A stretch of DNA of 64,000 bases from an uncultured Collinsella sp. (GCA_900540995.1 UQHO01000006.1:15674-79673), one strand, 5' to 3'; shown: positions 7,588 to 15,801, numbered from the stretch's first letter. The notes: a model not told the origin generated them from the sequence alone. Translations and numbers: made by a program.

Positions 7588-8720
7588 TACAAGAGCTCGA
7601 TTTTGCCGTCCTTCACCGTCAACCCCATGTTGCCCGAGAGCAGATCGTCCAGGCGCGAGCCCACGAGCTCAAAGCGCCAGCCTTCGCGCAGGGGGCTTTC
7701 CTCGGGATGCTCAATATAGTCGGCCAGGTCATCGCGCGAGGCGATGACCGAGGTCGCCACGCCCGAGCGCTCGGCAACCAGGCGAATGAGCGCATACATC
7801 AGGTCCGTCACGCTCTCCAGCTCCGGCGAAATCTGACGGTGCCCGCGCACCATGAGCGGCAGGCGATCGTGCGGGCAGCTCGCACCGCGCTTAATGGCCA
7901 TGAGCGCGCCGTCCACGTCGCGCTCCCCCAGCTGATCGGTGCCGCGGATGCTGCGGAACTCCTCAACACGAACGGGATTACGTTTAACCAGGGCCAGCAG
8001 CGTATCGTCGGACATGACCCACTTGCGCGGGATGTTGCGGCGCTCGGCGCGGTCCTCGCGCCAAGCGGCAAGCTCACGCGCGATGCCCAACTGGTGGCGG
8101 CTACAGGAGTTGATGCGCTTGACCTTGCGGAATGCCTCGTGACGATCGGCGCGGTAGTGCGACTCGTCGGCCAGCGGGCGCAGCTCGTCGAGCACCCAGT
8201 CCACCCGGCCCAGCTCGCGCAGGCGACTCATCATCTCGGTATAGGCGACGATCAGGTACTTGACGTCATCGATCGCGTACTCGATCTGCTTATCGGTCAA
8301 CGGGCGGCGCGACCAGTCGGTCAGTGACTCGGTCTTGGGCAACGAGACGCCGCAAAACGTCTGCACGAGCGCGCCGTAGGAAATCTGCTGGCGCTCGCCC
8401 AAAAAGGCGGCGGCCACCTGCGTGTCAAAAATGGGACGCGGCAGCACGCCCACGGTATGGAGCATAACCTCCATATCCTGCGAGCACGCGTGGAAGACCT
8501 TGGTCACGCTCTCATCGCCCATAAGCTCGGCCAGCGGCGACAGGTCGTCGATCACCAGAGGATCGACCGCGACGCTCTCGGCAGGGGTGGCAATCTGGAC
8601 CAAGCACAGGCGCGGGTGGAACGTGCGCTCGCGCAAAAACTCGGTATCGACGGCAATCGCGTCGAACTCGCGGGCGCGCTGGCAAAAGTCGAGCAGAGCC
8701 TGATGTGTGGAAATGTACAT
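7587..8720 (-). CDS. rnd: Ribonuclease D
   Basis: A 377-residue protein of normal RNase D length. The N-terminal DEDDy exonuclease has its acidic motifs in AIAVDTEFLRE (residues about 22-32), PIFDTQVAAAF and YAIDDVKYLIVAY (with the catalytic Tyr). An HRDC domain follows (about 200-280) and a second HRDC-like region lies at the C-terminus. The enzyme trims 3' ends of tRNA precursors and other stable RNAs. The ATG at 8720 (MYISTHQALL) was chosen over an upstream GTG at 8756 because it matches where the family fold begins; its ribosome site (GATGGG) is weak. The stop codon abuts the structured repeat. Confidence 0.93.
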   Translation of the reverse strand: MYISTHQALLDFCQRAREFDAIAVDTEFLRERTFHPRLCLVQIATPAESVAVDPLVIDDLSPLAELMGDESVTKVFHACSQDMEVMLHTVGVLPRPIFDTQVAAAFLGERQQISYGALVQTFCGVSLPKTESLTDWSRRPLTDKQIEYAIDDVKYLIVAYTEMMSRLRELGRVDWVLDELRPLADESHYRADRHEAFRKVKRINSCSRHQLGIARELAAWREDRAERRNIPRKWVMSDDTLLALVKRNPVRVEEFRSIRGTDQLGERDVDGALMAIKRGASCPHDRLPLMVRGHRQISPELESVTDLMYALIRLVAERSGVATSVIASRDDLADYIEHPEESPLREGWRFELVGSRLDDLLSGNMGLTVKDGKIELL

Positions 8721-8818
8721 ATCAACCCATCGAATAAGGTTAGGCCCGAAAAACACGGGTAGGATATCGGCATTGCCTTACAACTATACTCGGTTAGTCA
8801 CAGAACGGGAACGTAAGT

Positions 8819-9736
8819 ATGCGCTGCCTTATCATCCACAACCCGGCATCGGGCCCCAGCTCAGATGAAATCTACGCGTTCACGCACGCCCTCGCGCAGG
8901 GCGGCGACGAGGTCGTGATGCGCTTTATCGGCGATGGCATGGAACCCGAGGACGCCGTGGCAGACGTGCGCGAGTTTGATCGCGTGGTCGTTTCGGGCGG
9001 CGACGGCACCGTCTCCAACGTGCTCGACCAAATGCGCGGGTGCGGTGTCCCCACGCTCGTCTTCCCCTCCGGCACAGCCTGCCTGTTCTTTAACAACATC
9101 GGTAATGCCCCCGAGGCAGCGGCGCTTGCCAAGGCTTGCCGCGCCGGTCGCACGGTCAAAGTGGACATGGGCGAGCTCTTTTGGCTCGACGAGAACGGCA
9201 ACGAGAGGCGCCACGGCTTTATCATCATCGCCGGCTCGGGCTTCGACGCCGAGATCATGATGAAGGCCGCCCCCGCCAAAAACGACATCGGCGAGATCGC
9301 CTATTTCCTGTCGGCGCTCGCCACACCCAACCCCACGGTGGCGCATTTTACGATTGAGCATGACGGCATTGTCGAGGAGCTCGATGGCATCTGCTGCATG
9401 GCCGGCAACACCTCGGTCATTCAAAACGATATCAACCTGTTCCCCGATTGCCGCATGAACGACGGCATGGTCGACATCGCGGTCATCGAGCCCGTAAAAA
9501 CCGTCCAGCTCCTGCCCACCGTGATCACCGCCGCGCTCGACCCCGCCGGCAAGGTGCTCGGCCGTCCGCAGTTCAAGATCATCCAGACCAAGGAAGCCAA
9601 AATCACCTGCACGCCGTCGCTGGGCATGCAGTTCGATGGCGAGATCATCTCCAGCAACTCGGGCGTCTTTGGAGCCCGCGCGCTTCCGCAATGCCTCGAC
9701 CTCATCGTCGACGAATTCTCCCCGCTCGGAAAATAG
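8819..9736 (+). CDS. YegS/diacylglycerol-kinase-like lipid kinase
   Basis: A 305-residue protein starting MRCLIIHNPASG, with the nucleotide-binding GGDGT motif at residues 60-64 (VVVSGGDGTVSNVL) and the second-domain segments GSGFDAE and IQNDINLFPDC. The family transfers phosphate from ATP to lipids such as diacylglycerol, sphingosine or undecaprenol-like substrates at the membrane. It is divergently transcribed from RNase D (98-bp gap) and followed after 9 bp by a tiny membrane-peptide gene. The exact lipid cannot be read from sequence. Confidence 0.88.
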   Translation: MRCLIIHNPASGPSSDEIYAFTHALAQGGDEVVMRFIGDGMEPEDAVADVREFDRVVVSGGDGTVSNVLDQMRGCGVPTLVFPSGTACLFFNNIGNAPEAAALAKACRAGRTVKVDMGELFWLDENGNERRHGFIIIAGSGFDAEIMMKAAPAKNDIGEIAYFLSALATPNPTVAHFTIEHDGIVEELDGICCMAGNTSVIQNDINLFPDCRMNDGMVDIAVIEPVKTVQLLPTVITAALDPAGKVLGRPQFKIIQTKEAKITCTPSLGMQFDGEIISSNSGVFGARALPQCLDLIVDEFSPLGK

Positions 9737-9745
9737 GAGGACCCC

Positions 9746-9838
9746 ATGAACGACAACCCCCTGATTGGCTTTATCGTCATCGTTTTGGCCATGCTCGTCG
9801 GCTATGCCATTAACGTGATTCACCGTCGAAAGAAGTAG
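9746..9838 (+). CDS. 30-residue single-pass membrane microprotein
   Basis: An ATG with a strong TAGGAGG site 5 nt upstream opens a 30-codon frame: MNDNPLIGF, a hydrophobic stretch (IVIVLAMLVGYAI), then a basic tail HRRKK before TAG. The layout is that of a single transmembrane helix with a positively charged cytoplasmic end. It lies 9 bp after the lipid kinase and before a strong terminator, so the two are very likely one transcript. The function is unknown; a membrane tether or regulator for the kinase is a guess. Confidence 0.7.
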   Translation: MNDNPLIGFIVIVLAMLVGYAINVIHRRKK

Positions 9839-9866
9839 CCATTACTCTTAGACGGCCCGTGCAGCC

Positions 9867-9918
9867 CGGACCCCTCGCCGGCATGAAACCACATGCCGGC
9901 GAGGGGTCCGCTTTTTTC
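9867..9918 (+). terminator. Strong Rho-independent terminator
   Basis: A perfect 19-bp stem (9867-9885 with 9892-9910, arms beginning CGGACCCCTCGCC and ending GGCGAGGGGTCCG) with a 6-nt loop is followed by CTTTTTTCTT. It ends the lipid kinase and microprotein transcript. Confidence 0.95.
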
Positions 9919-10089
9919 TTGACGCTTTATTTAGCTACATTTTTCGCTGGCGTTATACAAATTGATTTCCCACTAAATGAGTTCAATTTACCGTTAATCG
10001 CATATTTCGCTACGCTTATCGAGTAAATAACTTTCATGAATGTATATTGTTTCGAATTCGTTACGCTAAGGGGGTGTAATTATTGGGTG

Positions 10090-10113
10090 AAGCCCTCTGG
10101 AGACAGAGGGCTT
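10090..10113 (+). promoter_or_regulatory. Leader hairpin ahead of C69 dipeptidase
   Basis: AAGCCCTCT pairs with AGAGGGCTT around a 6-nt loop, followed by TCG rather than a full T run. It sits 10 nt upstream of the GGGAGGG ribosome site of the dipeptidase gene, after about 170 bp of AT-rich promoter-like sequence (9919-10089) with no gene. It may stabilise the 5' end or act as a weak attenuator. Confidence 0.4.
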
Positions 10114-10132
10114 TCGCACGCTGGGAGGGAAT

Positions 10133-12097
10133 ATGAGTAAAACTCATCCCGTCAACGCGCTCAAGAAGCTTGGCATAGGCCTTGCATTTGGAGCTGCAAC
10201 CATCATGTCCATGCCGACATCTGCGCTCGCCTGCACGCAGATGTACATGGGCAACAAGCTGACGGCCGACGGTGACACGTACTATGGCCGCGCCGAGGAC
10301 TTCGATAAGCGCTACCTCAAGCACTTTGGCATTGAGCCTTCTCACGGCCCGGGGCATACGTACGGCTCGGACGAGTCCGCATTCATGTATACCTCGACCA
10401 AGACCACGTATCGCTACACCTATGTACGCGACCATCCCTCCCAGTGGCACGGGCGCTATGATGCCTACTCTGAGGCAGGCATCAATGAGAAGGGCGTGTC
10501 CTGCTCCGCAACGCTGACCACCGGCATGAATGCTGATGCTGAGGCAGCAGACCCCCTGACCAAAACCGGTATTGGCGAGTACAGCTACGGCAGCGTTATC
10601 TTAGGTGAAAGCGCCAATGCACGTGAGGGCGTCGAGCTCCTCGGCAAGATCATCGACGAGCAGGGCGCCTGCGGCAACGATCAGATTATCATCGCCGACA
10701 GCAACGAGACTTGGCTGTTTGCCGCACTTTCCGGCCACCAGTGGATCGCCATGAGGCTCACTGACGATATCGCCTCGCTCAACCCCAACATCGGCAACCT
10801 CAACTACAAGGTTGACCTCACCGACACCGCGAACTGTCTCCACTCTGCGACCATCGAGTCCATGCCTAAGGAGAATGGCTTCGCCAAGTACTTCGATGAC
10901 GGTCAATTTGACGTTGCCCAGACCTACGGCGAGGCAATTAGCGAAAAGGCCATGCATTCTTGGGCCCGTTATGTCCAGGGTCGCGCCTACTTCGGTGTGC
11001 CGCTCACCGAGGGCACCGACTACGAGATCGTCAAGGACGAGCGCGAAGATGCTCGTGCCACGACCGGCGCCCTGGTTAGCAAGGCGCAGCCGCTGTTCTT
11101 CCAGCCCGGCAAGTCCGACTGGAACACCTTTGAGATGATCCGCGCGTTTGGCAACCGCGGCGAGAAGGTCCCGGGCCTCAACGCCAACACCGACGGCGCC
11201 TACGCCATTGGTACCGAGACCAACACCGAGGTCAATCTCTTCCAGATCCGTCAGGGCATGGACCCCGAGATCGCGACCATCCAGTGGGAGATGCTCTCCC
11301 GCGCCGCCTACTCCGTCGCCATCCCCTACTACTCCGCACTGCTCACCGAGGTTAGCCCGTACTACAGCGACCAGACCGTCTCCTTCGATCACTGCGAAGA
11401 GGAGGACATCGTGAACAACGAGGAGCCCGAGAACTCCATCAACTATGTCCTCATGGACATCAGCTCCCTGTGCTTCGAGCACCGTGAGCAGCTCGGCACC
11501 GGCGTTCGCGCCTACCTCGACGCTCTCCAGAACGAGCTCATCGAGCAGAACCTCCAGGTCGACAAGGCCATGCAGGCTGCCGAGGGCACCGAGGCCCGCA
11601 CCGCCTTGGCCAACAAGGCTGGCAAGGCTGCCACCGAGAACACCTACGTCAAGTGCAAGGCCCTGCTCCAGGAGATGCGCGCCTATCTGAAGGCTGGGGA
11701 TTTCAGCACGCCCTTCACCCCGAGCGACCTGAACACCGAGACCCATGGCCTCAAGGAGTCCATCACCTACGCCAAGGACGCTCTTGCCACCGACCCGGTA
11801 ACCCCGGATCAGCCTGGCACTCCCGAGCAGCCTGGTACTCCTGAGCAGCCCGGTACCCCCGAGCAGCCCGGTACCCCCGAGCAGCCCGGTAAGCCCGAGC
11901 AGCCCACCACCAAGCCCGAGAAGCCTGGCAAGTCGGACACCACGACCACGGTAACCACCAACAAGACGAACACCAAGGGCGGCCTGCCCACCACCGGTGA
12001 TCGTTTTGATGGCCGCGTGGTGGCTGCATTCGCCATCGCTGGCGTTGCCGTTATCTCCGCGGGCGGTTACTTCCTCTACCGTCGCAATAAGGAGTAA
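10133..12097 (+). CDS. Cell-wall-anchored C69 family dipeptidase
   Basis: A 654-residue exported protein. The signal peptide (residues 1-33) ends SALA, immediately followed by Cys34 (CTQMYMGNK), which fits the N-terminal nucleophile of C69 (PepD-type) Ntn hydrolases; cleavage would expose it. The catalytic domain runs to about residue 430 with DTYYGRAEDFD and DEQGACGNDQIIIADS, then a helical region. Next come six hexapeptides of the PEQPGT type, a Lys/Thr-rich linker, the sortase motif LPTTG, a membrane helix and an RRNKE tail. It should cleave dipeptides outside the cell while attached to peptidoglycan. The gene stands alone, with its own terminator. Confidence 0.93.
   Translation: MSKTHPVNALKKLGIGLAFGAATIMSMPTSALACTQMYMGNKLTADGDTYYGRAEDFDKRYLKHFGIEPSHGPGHTYGSDESAFMYTSTKTTYRYTYVRDHPSQWHGRYDAYSEAGINEKGVSCSATLTTGMNADAEAADPLTKTGIGEYSYGSVILGESANAREGVELLGKIIDEQGACGNDQIIIADSNETWLFAALSGHQWIAMRLTDDIASLNPNIGNLNYKVDLTDTANCLHSATIESMPKENGFAKYFDDGQFDVAQTYGEAISEKAMHSWARYVQGRAYFGVPLTEGTDYEIVKDEREDARATTGALVSKAQPLFFQPGKSDWNTFEMIRAFGNRGEKVPGLNANTDGAYAIGTETNTEVNLFQIRQGMDPEIATIQWEMLSRAAYSVAIPYYSALLTEVSPYYSDQTVSFDHCEEEDIVNNEEPENSINYVLMDISSLCFEHREQLGTGVRAYLDALQNELIEQNLQVDKAMQAAEGTEARTALANKAGKAATENTYVKCKALLQEMRAYLKAGDFSTPFTPSDLNTETHGLKESITYAKDALATDPVTPDQPGTPEQPGTPEQPGTPEQPGTPEQPGKPEQPTTKPEKPGKSDTTTTVTTNKTNTKGGLPTTGDRFDGRVVAAFAIAGVAVISAGGYFLYRRNKE
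11804..11911 (+). repeat. Six 18-bp tandem repeats coding PEQPGT hexapeptides
   Basis: Six in-frame 18-bp units encode PDQPGT, three PEQPGT, PEQPGK and PEQPTT just before the sortase signal of the dipeptidase. They form a proline-rich wall-spanning spacer. Near-identical DNA units could change copy number by slippage without breaking the frame. Confidence 0.9.
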
Positions 12098-12104
12098 CGT
12101 CTTA

Positions 12105-12156
12105 GCTGGGCGGGCAAGGCAGCAATGGCAGCCTCGCCCGCCCAGCCCGCTCTTTT
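12105..12156 (+). terminator. Terminator after C69 dipeptidase
   Basis: GCTGGGCGGGC at 12105-12115 pairs with GCCCGCCCAGC at 12136-12146, with an inner GGC stem, followed by CCCGCTCTTTT. It lies 8 bp after the dipeptidase stop. Confidence 0.9.
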
Positions 12157-12176
12157 GACCGGCGGGAAACCCGCCT

Positions 12177-12240
12177 GAAATCTTTTCAAAAAAGATTTCC
12201 CCGCACGCACTTCGCTGTGCTATAGTGCAGCGCAACAGCA
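12177..12240 (+). promoter_or_regulatory. Promoter region of the Trp-leader/ECF operon, with palindrome
   Basis: A perfect 10-bp inverted repeat (GAAATCTTTT-caa-AAAAGATTTC, 12177-12199) lies just upstream of an extended -10 box TGCTATAGT (core TATAGT at 12221-12226). No good -35 is visible, as expected of extended -10 promoters. The palindrome could be an operator, or a weak terminator of the upstream transcript. Confidence 0.5.
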
Positions 12241-12284
12241 ACTAGGTGCGACCGTGCCACGGTATCACGAAAGGAGCCACCAAC

Positions 12285-12353
12285 ATGAAGAACACGATGA
12301 AGTCTCTCAACAACTGGTGGTGGCGTGATGCGAATACGATCGGTCGACAGTGA
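12285..12353 (+). CDS. Trp-rich leader peptide (attenuation)
   Basis: A 22-codon frame with a strong AAAGGAG site. It starts MKNTMKSL and carries three consecutive Trp codons (12315-12323) in NNWWWRDANT, then stops at 12353. A run of rare Trp codons followed by a terminator and a transport gene is the classic design of tryptophan attenuation: when charged tRNA-Trp is scarce the ribosome stalls at the Trp codons and downstream RNA refolds. The Trp codons abut GGCGTGA (12322-12328), which can pair with TCACGCC (12359-12365) as a 1:2-type hairpin. Confidence 0.85.
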   Translation: MKNTMKSLNNWWWRDANTIGRQ

Positions 12354-12389
12354 GTCCCTCACGCCTGTTTTTGCGCTCTAGGTGATTGG

Positions 12390-12421
12390 AAGGCCTCCGG
12401 TTTCGACCGGGGGCCTTTTTC
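12390..12421 (+). terminator. Attenuator terminator of the predicted Trp transporter operon
   Basis: AAGGCCTCCGG (12390-12400) pairs with CCGGGGGCCTT (12407-12417, one G-U pair) around a 6-nt loop and runs into TTTTT. It lies between the Trp leader peptide and the ECF S-component gene, so it should set readthrough according to tryptophan supply. Confidence 0.88.
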
Positions 12422-12497
12422 TATCTCGAGCCCGATCGCATTCGCATCACGCGCCTCCGCTTTTCTCTTGCACCCCCATTCCGAAAGGATTTTCACC

Positions 12498-13070
12498 ATG
12501 TCTCAGAACACCACCGCCGCCCAGCCCCGCACCGTCCAGACCGCCGACCGCGGCAAACTTGACGTCCGCGCTCTCGTCCTGCTCGCCATCCTGCTCGCTG
12601 CCGGCTTCATCCTCAACTTCACCGTCGGCAAGGCCATCTCGGGCATCTCGGGCGGCATGATCAGCCCCGAGTTCATCATCTCGGCCTTTTGCCTCACCAT
12701 TCTGGTCATTCGCCCCAACATCGGTCAGGCGGTCGTCATTGGCCTCATCTCGGCTGCCGTGATCCAGATCACCACTACTTCGCCGTTCGTCGATTTTGCC
12801 GCCGAGGGCATCGCCGCCATGCTCATGGCCGGCATCGTCAACGCCGCCGGCAAGAACGGTCAGGTCAAGCCCGCCATCGCCATTGTTGCAACCTTCCTGA
12901 CCACCTTTGTCTCCGGCGTCATCTTCATGGTCATCAAGATGGCCATGCTCGGCGTGGTAGGCGAGCTCGCCGCCGCCATGCTGCCCGTCGTCGCCATGAC
13001 CGCCGTCTTTAACGCCATTCTGGTCGGCGCCCTCTACCTGCCCATCCAGAAGGCCCTTAGGCTCAACTAA
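12498..13070 (+). CDS. ECF transporter S component, predicted tryptophan-specific
   Basis: A 190-residue, very hydrophobic protein with about six membrane helices and a short hydrophilic N-terminus, the size and shape of an ECF substrate-binding S component. It is followed by the matching energising module: a double ATPase at 13282 and an EcfT-type protein at 15026. Specificity is inferred from the WWW leader peptide and terminator directly upstream, which point to tryptophan. The ATG at 12498 has GAAAGGA upstream and is preferred over an in-frame ATG at 12468. The stop is followed 6 bp later by structured repeat copy 3. Confidence 0.82.
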   Translation: MSQNTTAAQPRTVQTADRGKLDVRALVLLAILLAAGFILNFTVGKAISGISGGMISPEFIISAFCLTILVIRPNIGQAVVIGLISAAVIQITTTSPFVDFAAEGIAAMLMAGIVNAAGKNGQVKPAIAIVATFLTTFVSGVIFMVIKMAMLGVVGELAAAMLPVVAMTAVFNAILVGALYLPIQKALRLN

Positions 13071-13076
13071 CCCGCT

Positions 13077-13176
13077 CGGCTTTACGAGCCACCCCATCTT
13101 GGCGTTCATTCGTCGCTCGCGTACCCAAGTACGCTTCGCTCCTCTTTCGCGCCAACCTGGGGCCCTCGTAAAGCCG
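13077..13176 (+). repeat. Structured 3'-UTR repeat, copy 3 (100 bp)
   Basis: It starts 6 bp after the stop of the ECF S gene in the same sense. The outer stem is CGGCTTTACGAG/CTCGTAAAGCCG, followed by CCCCA/TGGGG, a middle stem TTGGCG/CGCCAA and an apical GCGTAC/GTACGC hairpin. The unpaired words TTCATTCGTCGCTCG and CTCCTCTTTC match the copies at 7441-7587 and 28482-28628, while the stems have different but still complementary sequence. It lacks the 28-nt GTTACGCGG hairpin of the other two copies. Confidence 0.72.
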
Positions 13177-13219
13177 TCTCCGTGCTTCACCACCAAAGAC
13201 TGTCCCAAACAACGAGCTT

Positions 13220-13263
13220 TTGGGGACGTTCTTAAACGACTAGTCATTAAAGAACGTCCCCAA
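13220..13263. repeat. REP-like palindrome with GGGGACGTTCTT arms
   Basis: TTGGGGACGTTCTT and its complement AAGAACGTCCCCAA form a 14-bp perfect stem around a loop that contains ACTAGT. It sits 19 bp before the start of the ECF ATPase gene. The GGGGAC core resembles the other short palindromes at 29808, 31021 and 63205. It could be a REP-type element or an mRNA processing hairpin between the S gene and the ATPase gene. Confidence 0.6.
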
Positions 13264-13281
13264 TGACTATGAAAGGTATCC

Positions 13282-15033
13282 ATGGAAACGATCATCAACG
13301 TCGACGATGTCTCGTTCTCCTACGGCACGCAGACCGAGCAGGCGCTCAGCCACATCTCGCTCGGCGTGAACAAGGGAGATTTCATCGGTATCATCGGGCC
13401 CTCGGGCGCCGGCAAGTCCACGCTTGCCGCCTGCCTGTCGGGTGCCGTGCCCCACCACTACACCGGCACGTTCTTTGGGTCCGTCATGGTTGACGACCAC
13501 GACACCTGCGAAGTCTCGCTCACCGATGTGTCGCAGATCGTCGGCAGCGTGTTGCAGGACATCGACACGCAGATGGTCGCCTCGGTCGTCGAGGACGAGA
13601 TGCTCTTTGGCCTCGAGAACTTTGGCGTTCCCCACGACCAGATCGAGCAGCGCGTGAGCGAAACGCTCGAGACCGTCGGCATCAGCGACCTGCGCGACCG
13701 CGAGATCGCCACCCTCTCGGGCGGACAGAAGCAAAAGGTAGCCATCGCCGCCATCCTCGCCATGCGTCCGCGCGTCTTGGTTCTCGACGAGCCCACCGCG
13801 GCACTCGACCCCGCCAGCTCCACGTTGGTCTTCGAGACGCTGCGTGAGGCAAACCGCACACTTGGAATCACCATCGTCGTCGTTGAGCAAAAGGTCGCCC
13901 TGCTCTCGGAGTACTGCAACCGCGTGCTCGTGCTCAACCATGGCGAAATCGCGCTGCAGGGCGAGCCACACGAGGTCTTCGCGCATACCGACGAGCTTCG
14001 TGCCATCGGCGTCGACTGCCCTCGCGTCACGCGTATCTTCAACAGTCTCGAGGCCGATGGCTTGGTAAGCGGCACCCCTTGCTTAGATGTCGATGAAGCC
14101 GAGCGTCTGATTTCGGGCATCGTCGACCCCGCGCACGCGGCCAGCGAAGCCCAGGCTCCCGCGGGCTCCCCGCATGCCCCGTCGTTGCGCCCTCATGCCA
14201 AGGACGCCGAACCCGTGCTCACCTTCGATCATGTTGAGTTTGCCTATCCCAACGGCGGTGCCGCCGTCCACGACCTCAACCTGACCCTCTACCCCGGCGA
14301 GCTCGTGGGCATCGTCGGCCAAAACGGCGCCGGCAAGACCACGCTCACCAAGCTGCTCACGGGCCTGCTTAAGCCCGCCTCGGGCAGCGTGCGTGTTACG
14401 GGTCTGGACACCGCCGCGGTTCCCACGAGCCGCATCGCCCGCGAGGTCGCAACGCTCTTTCAAAACCCCGACCGCCAGATCTGCAAGGATACCGTGCTCG
14501 ACGAGGTCGCTTTTGGCCTGGAGCTTGCCGGCATCGACCGCGCCGAGGCCCTGCGTCGTGCCCAGCTCGTCATCGACCGCTTTGGTCTGCCCGCCGACGA
14601 GGCACCCTTCTCGCTTTCGCGCGGCCAGCGACAAATGGTGGCGCTCGCCTCCGTCGTAGTGGTTGAGCCCAAGATCGTAGTGCTCGACGAGCCCACGAGC
14701 GGCCTTGACTACCGTGAGTGCATGACCGTCATGGAAACGGTGCGCACCATGGCAGAGCGCGGCTGCGCCGTGATCATGGTCTGCCACGATATGGAAGTCG
14801 TTTCCGACTTTGCCGAGCGCATCGTTGTGATGGCCGACGGCCGTATCCTCGACCGCGGACGCACGCACGAGCTGTTCTCGAATATTAAGCTCATGCAGCG
14901 TGCCTACGTGGAGCCGCCCCAGGTCATTGAACTCTCGCGCCGCTTGGCATCCTCCGTCTCCCCCGCTTTTGCGCAGGTGAGCGAGGTCACCGATATCGTT
15001 CGCATTACCAAGGAGATGGTCCGCCGTGGTTAA
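13282..15033 (+). CDS. ECF transporter fused double ATPase (A-A')
   Basis: A 583-residue protein made of two ABC ATPase domains in tandem. The first has Walker A GPSGAGKST (about residues 36-44), signature LSGGQKQK and Walker B VLVLDEPTAALD. The second has GQNGAGKTT (about 347-355), signature LSRGQRQM and Walker B IVVLDEPTSGLD. Fusing the EcfA1 and EcfA2 roles in one chain is known in some actinobacteria. It supplies ATP hydrolysis for the S component upstream, together with EcfT. A Pro/Ala-rich linker at about 275-305 joins the halves. It overlaps the next gene by 8 bp. Confidence 0.93.
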   Translation: METIINVDDVSFSYGTQTEQALSHISLGVNKGDFIGIIGPSGAGKSTLAACLSGAVPHHYTGTFFGSVMVDDHDTCEVSLTDVSQIVGSVLQDIDTQMVASVVEDEMLFGLENFGVPHDQIEQRVSETLETVGISDLRDREIATLSGGQKQKVAIAAILAMRPRVLVLDEPTAALDPASSTLVFETLREANRTLGITIVVVEQKVALLSEYCNRVLVLNHGEIALQGEPHEVFAHTDELRAIGVDCPRVTRIFNSLEADGLVSGTPCLDVDEAERLISGIVDPAHAASEAQAPAGSPHAPSLRPHAKDAEPVLTFDHVEFAYPNGGAAVHDLNLTLYPGELVGIVGQNGAGKTTLTKLLTGLLKPASGSVRVTGLDTAAVPTSRIAREVATLFQNPDRQICKDTVLDEVAFGLELAGIDRAEALRRAQLVIDRFGLPADEAPFSLSRGQRQMVALASVVVVEPKIVVLDEPTSGLDYRECMTVMETVRTMAERGCAVIMVCHDMEVVSDFAERIVVMADGRILDRGRTHELFSNIKLMQRAYVEPPQVIELSRRLASSVSPAFAQVSEVTDIVRITKEMVRRG

Positions 15034-15772
15034 CGTCATCGACTATATGCCGGGCGATACGCTGCTGCATCGCTTGAACCCGGTCGTCAAACTGGGCCTT
15101 GCCGCCGCCATCATCATCGGCATCTTTTTGTCCGACACCTATGTTGCGCTGTTGGGCTTTTTGGCACTCACCCTTGCGCTGGGCGCCTACGCCGACGTCG
15201 TCGATCGCCTGTTCTCGCTGCTCAAGCTGCTGATTCCGCTCGCACTTATCATGCTGGTGCTGCAGTTGGCATTTATGCGTGACGGCAACGTGGTGTGGGG
15301 TTTCGTTACCGATACCGGCCTCATCACCGGATCTAAGGCCTGCCTGCGCCTGCTGGGCGTAGCGTTGCCACTCATACTCATGCTTATGGTGACCAAGCTC
15401 AACGACCTTGCCAACGCCTGCGTCGAGGTACTGCACGTACCGTATCGCTACGCCTTCACCTTTACCACGGCACTGCGTTTTGTGCCGGTGTTTGGCCAAG
15501 AGATGAATGCCATCATGGAGGCGCAGACCGCGCGCGGCGTCGAGTACGACACCAAGAACCCCATCAAGAAGCTCAAACTCATGCTGCCGTTGTGCGTGCC
15601 GCTGCTTATCTCGAGCGTGGGCAAGACCGACGCCACCGCGCTTGCCGCCGAGCAGCGCGGCTTTTATCTGCGCACGCGCGCCAGCTCGTATAAGCGTTAC
15701 CCCATCAAGGGTCTGGATATCGCCGTGCTCGCCATCAGCGCCGCCCTCATCATCCTGGGATTCCTGTTCTAG
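15026..15772 (+). CDS. ecfT: ECF transporter T component
   Basis: A 248-residue membrane protein (CbiQ/EcfT family) with four to five hydrophobic helices and the cytoplasmic coupling region containing MEAQTARGVEYD and AEQRGFYLRTR, where the short Ala-Arg-Gly-type motifs contact the ATPases. It starts with GTG at 15026, inside the end of the ATPase gene, with AAGGAG upstream, so translation is probably coupled. It completes the S-A-T operon. One dedicated S component suggests a group I style transporter. Confidence 0.92.
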   Translation: MVNVIDYMPGDTLLHRLNPVVKLGLAAAIIIGIFLSDTYVALLGFLALTLALGAYADVVDRLFSLLKLLIPLALIMLVLQLAFMRDGNVVWGFVTDTGLITGSKACLRLLGVALPLILMLMVTKLNDLANACVEVLHVPYRYAFTFTTALRFVPVFGQEMNAIMEAQTARGVEYDTKNPIKKLKLMLPLCVPLLISSVGKTDATALAAEQRGFYLRTRASSYKRYPIKGLDIAVLAISAALIILGFLF

Positions 15773-15801
15773 CTCATCGTCAGCACCAACCGCCTAATGC
15801 A

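Noticed and set aside
11804..11911. Tandem repeats considered as a CRISPR-like array
   Set aside because: Units are contiguous, in frame and code PEQPGT; there are no spacers.
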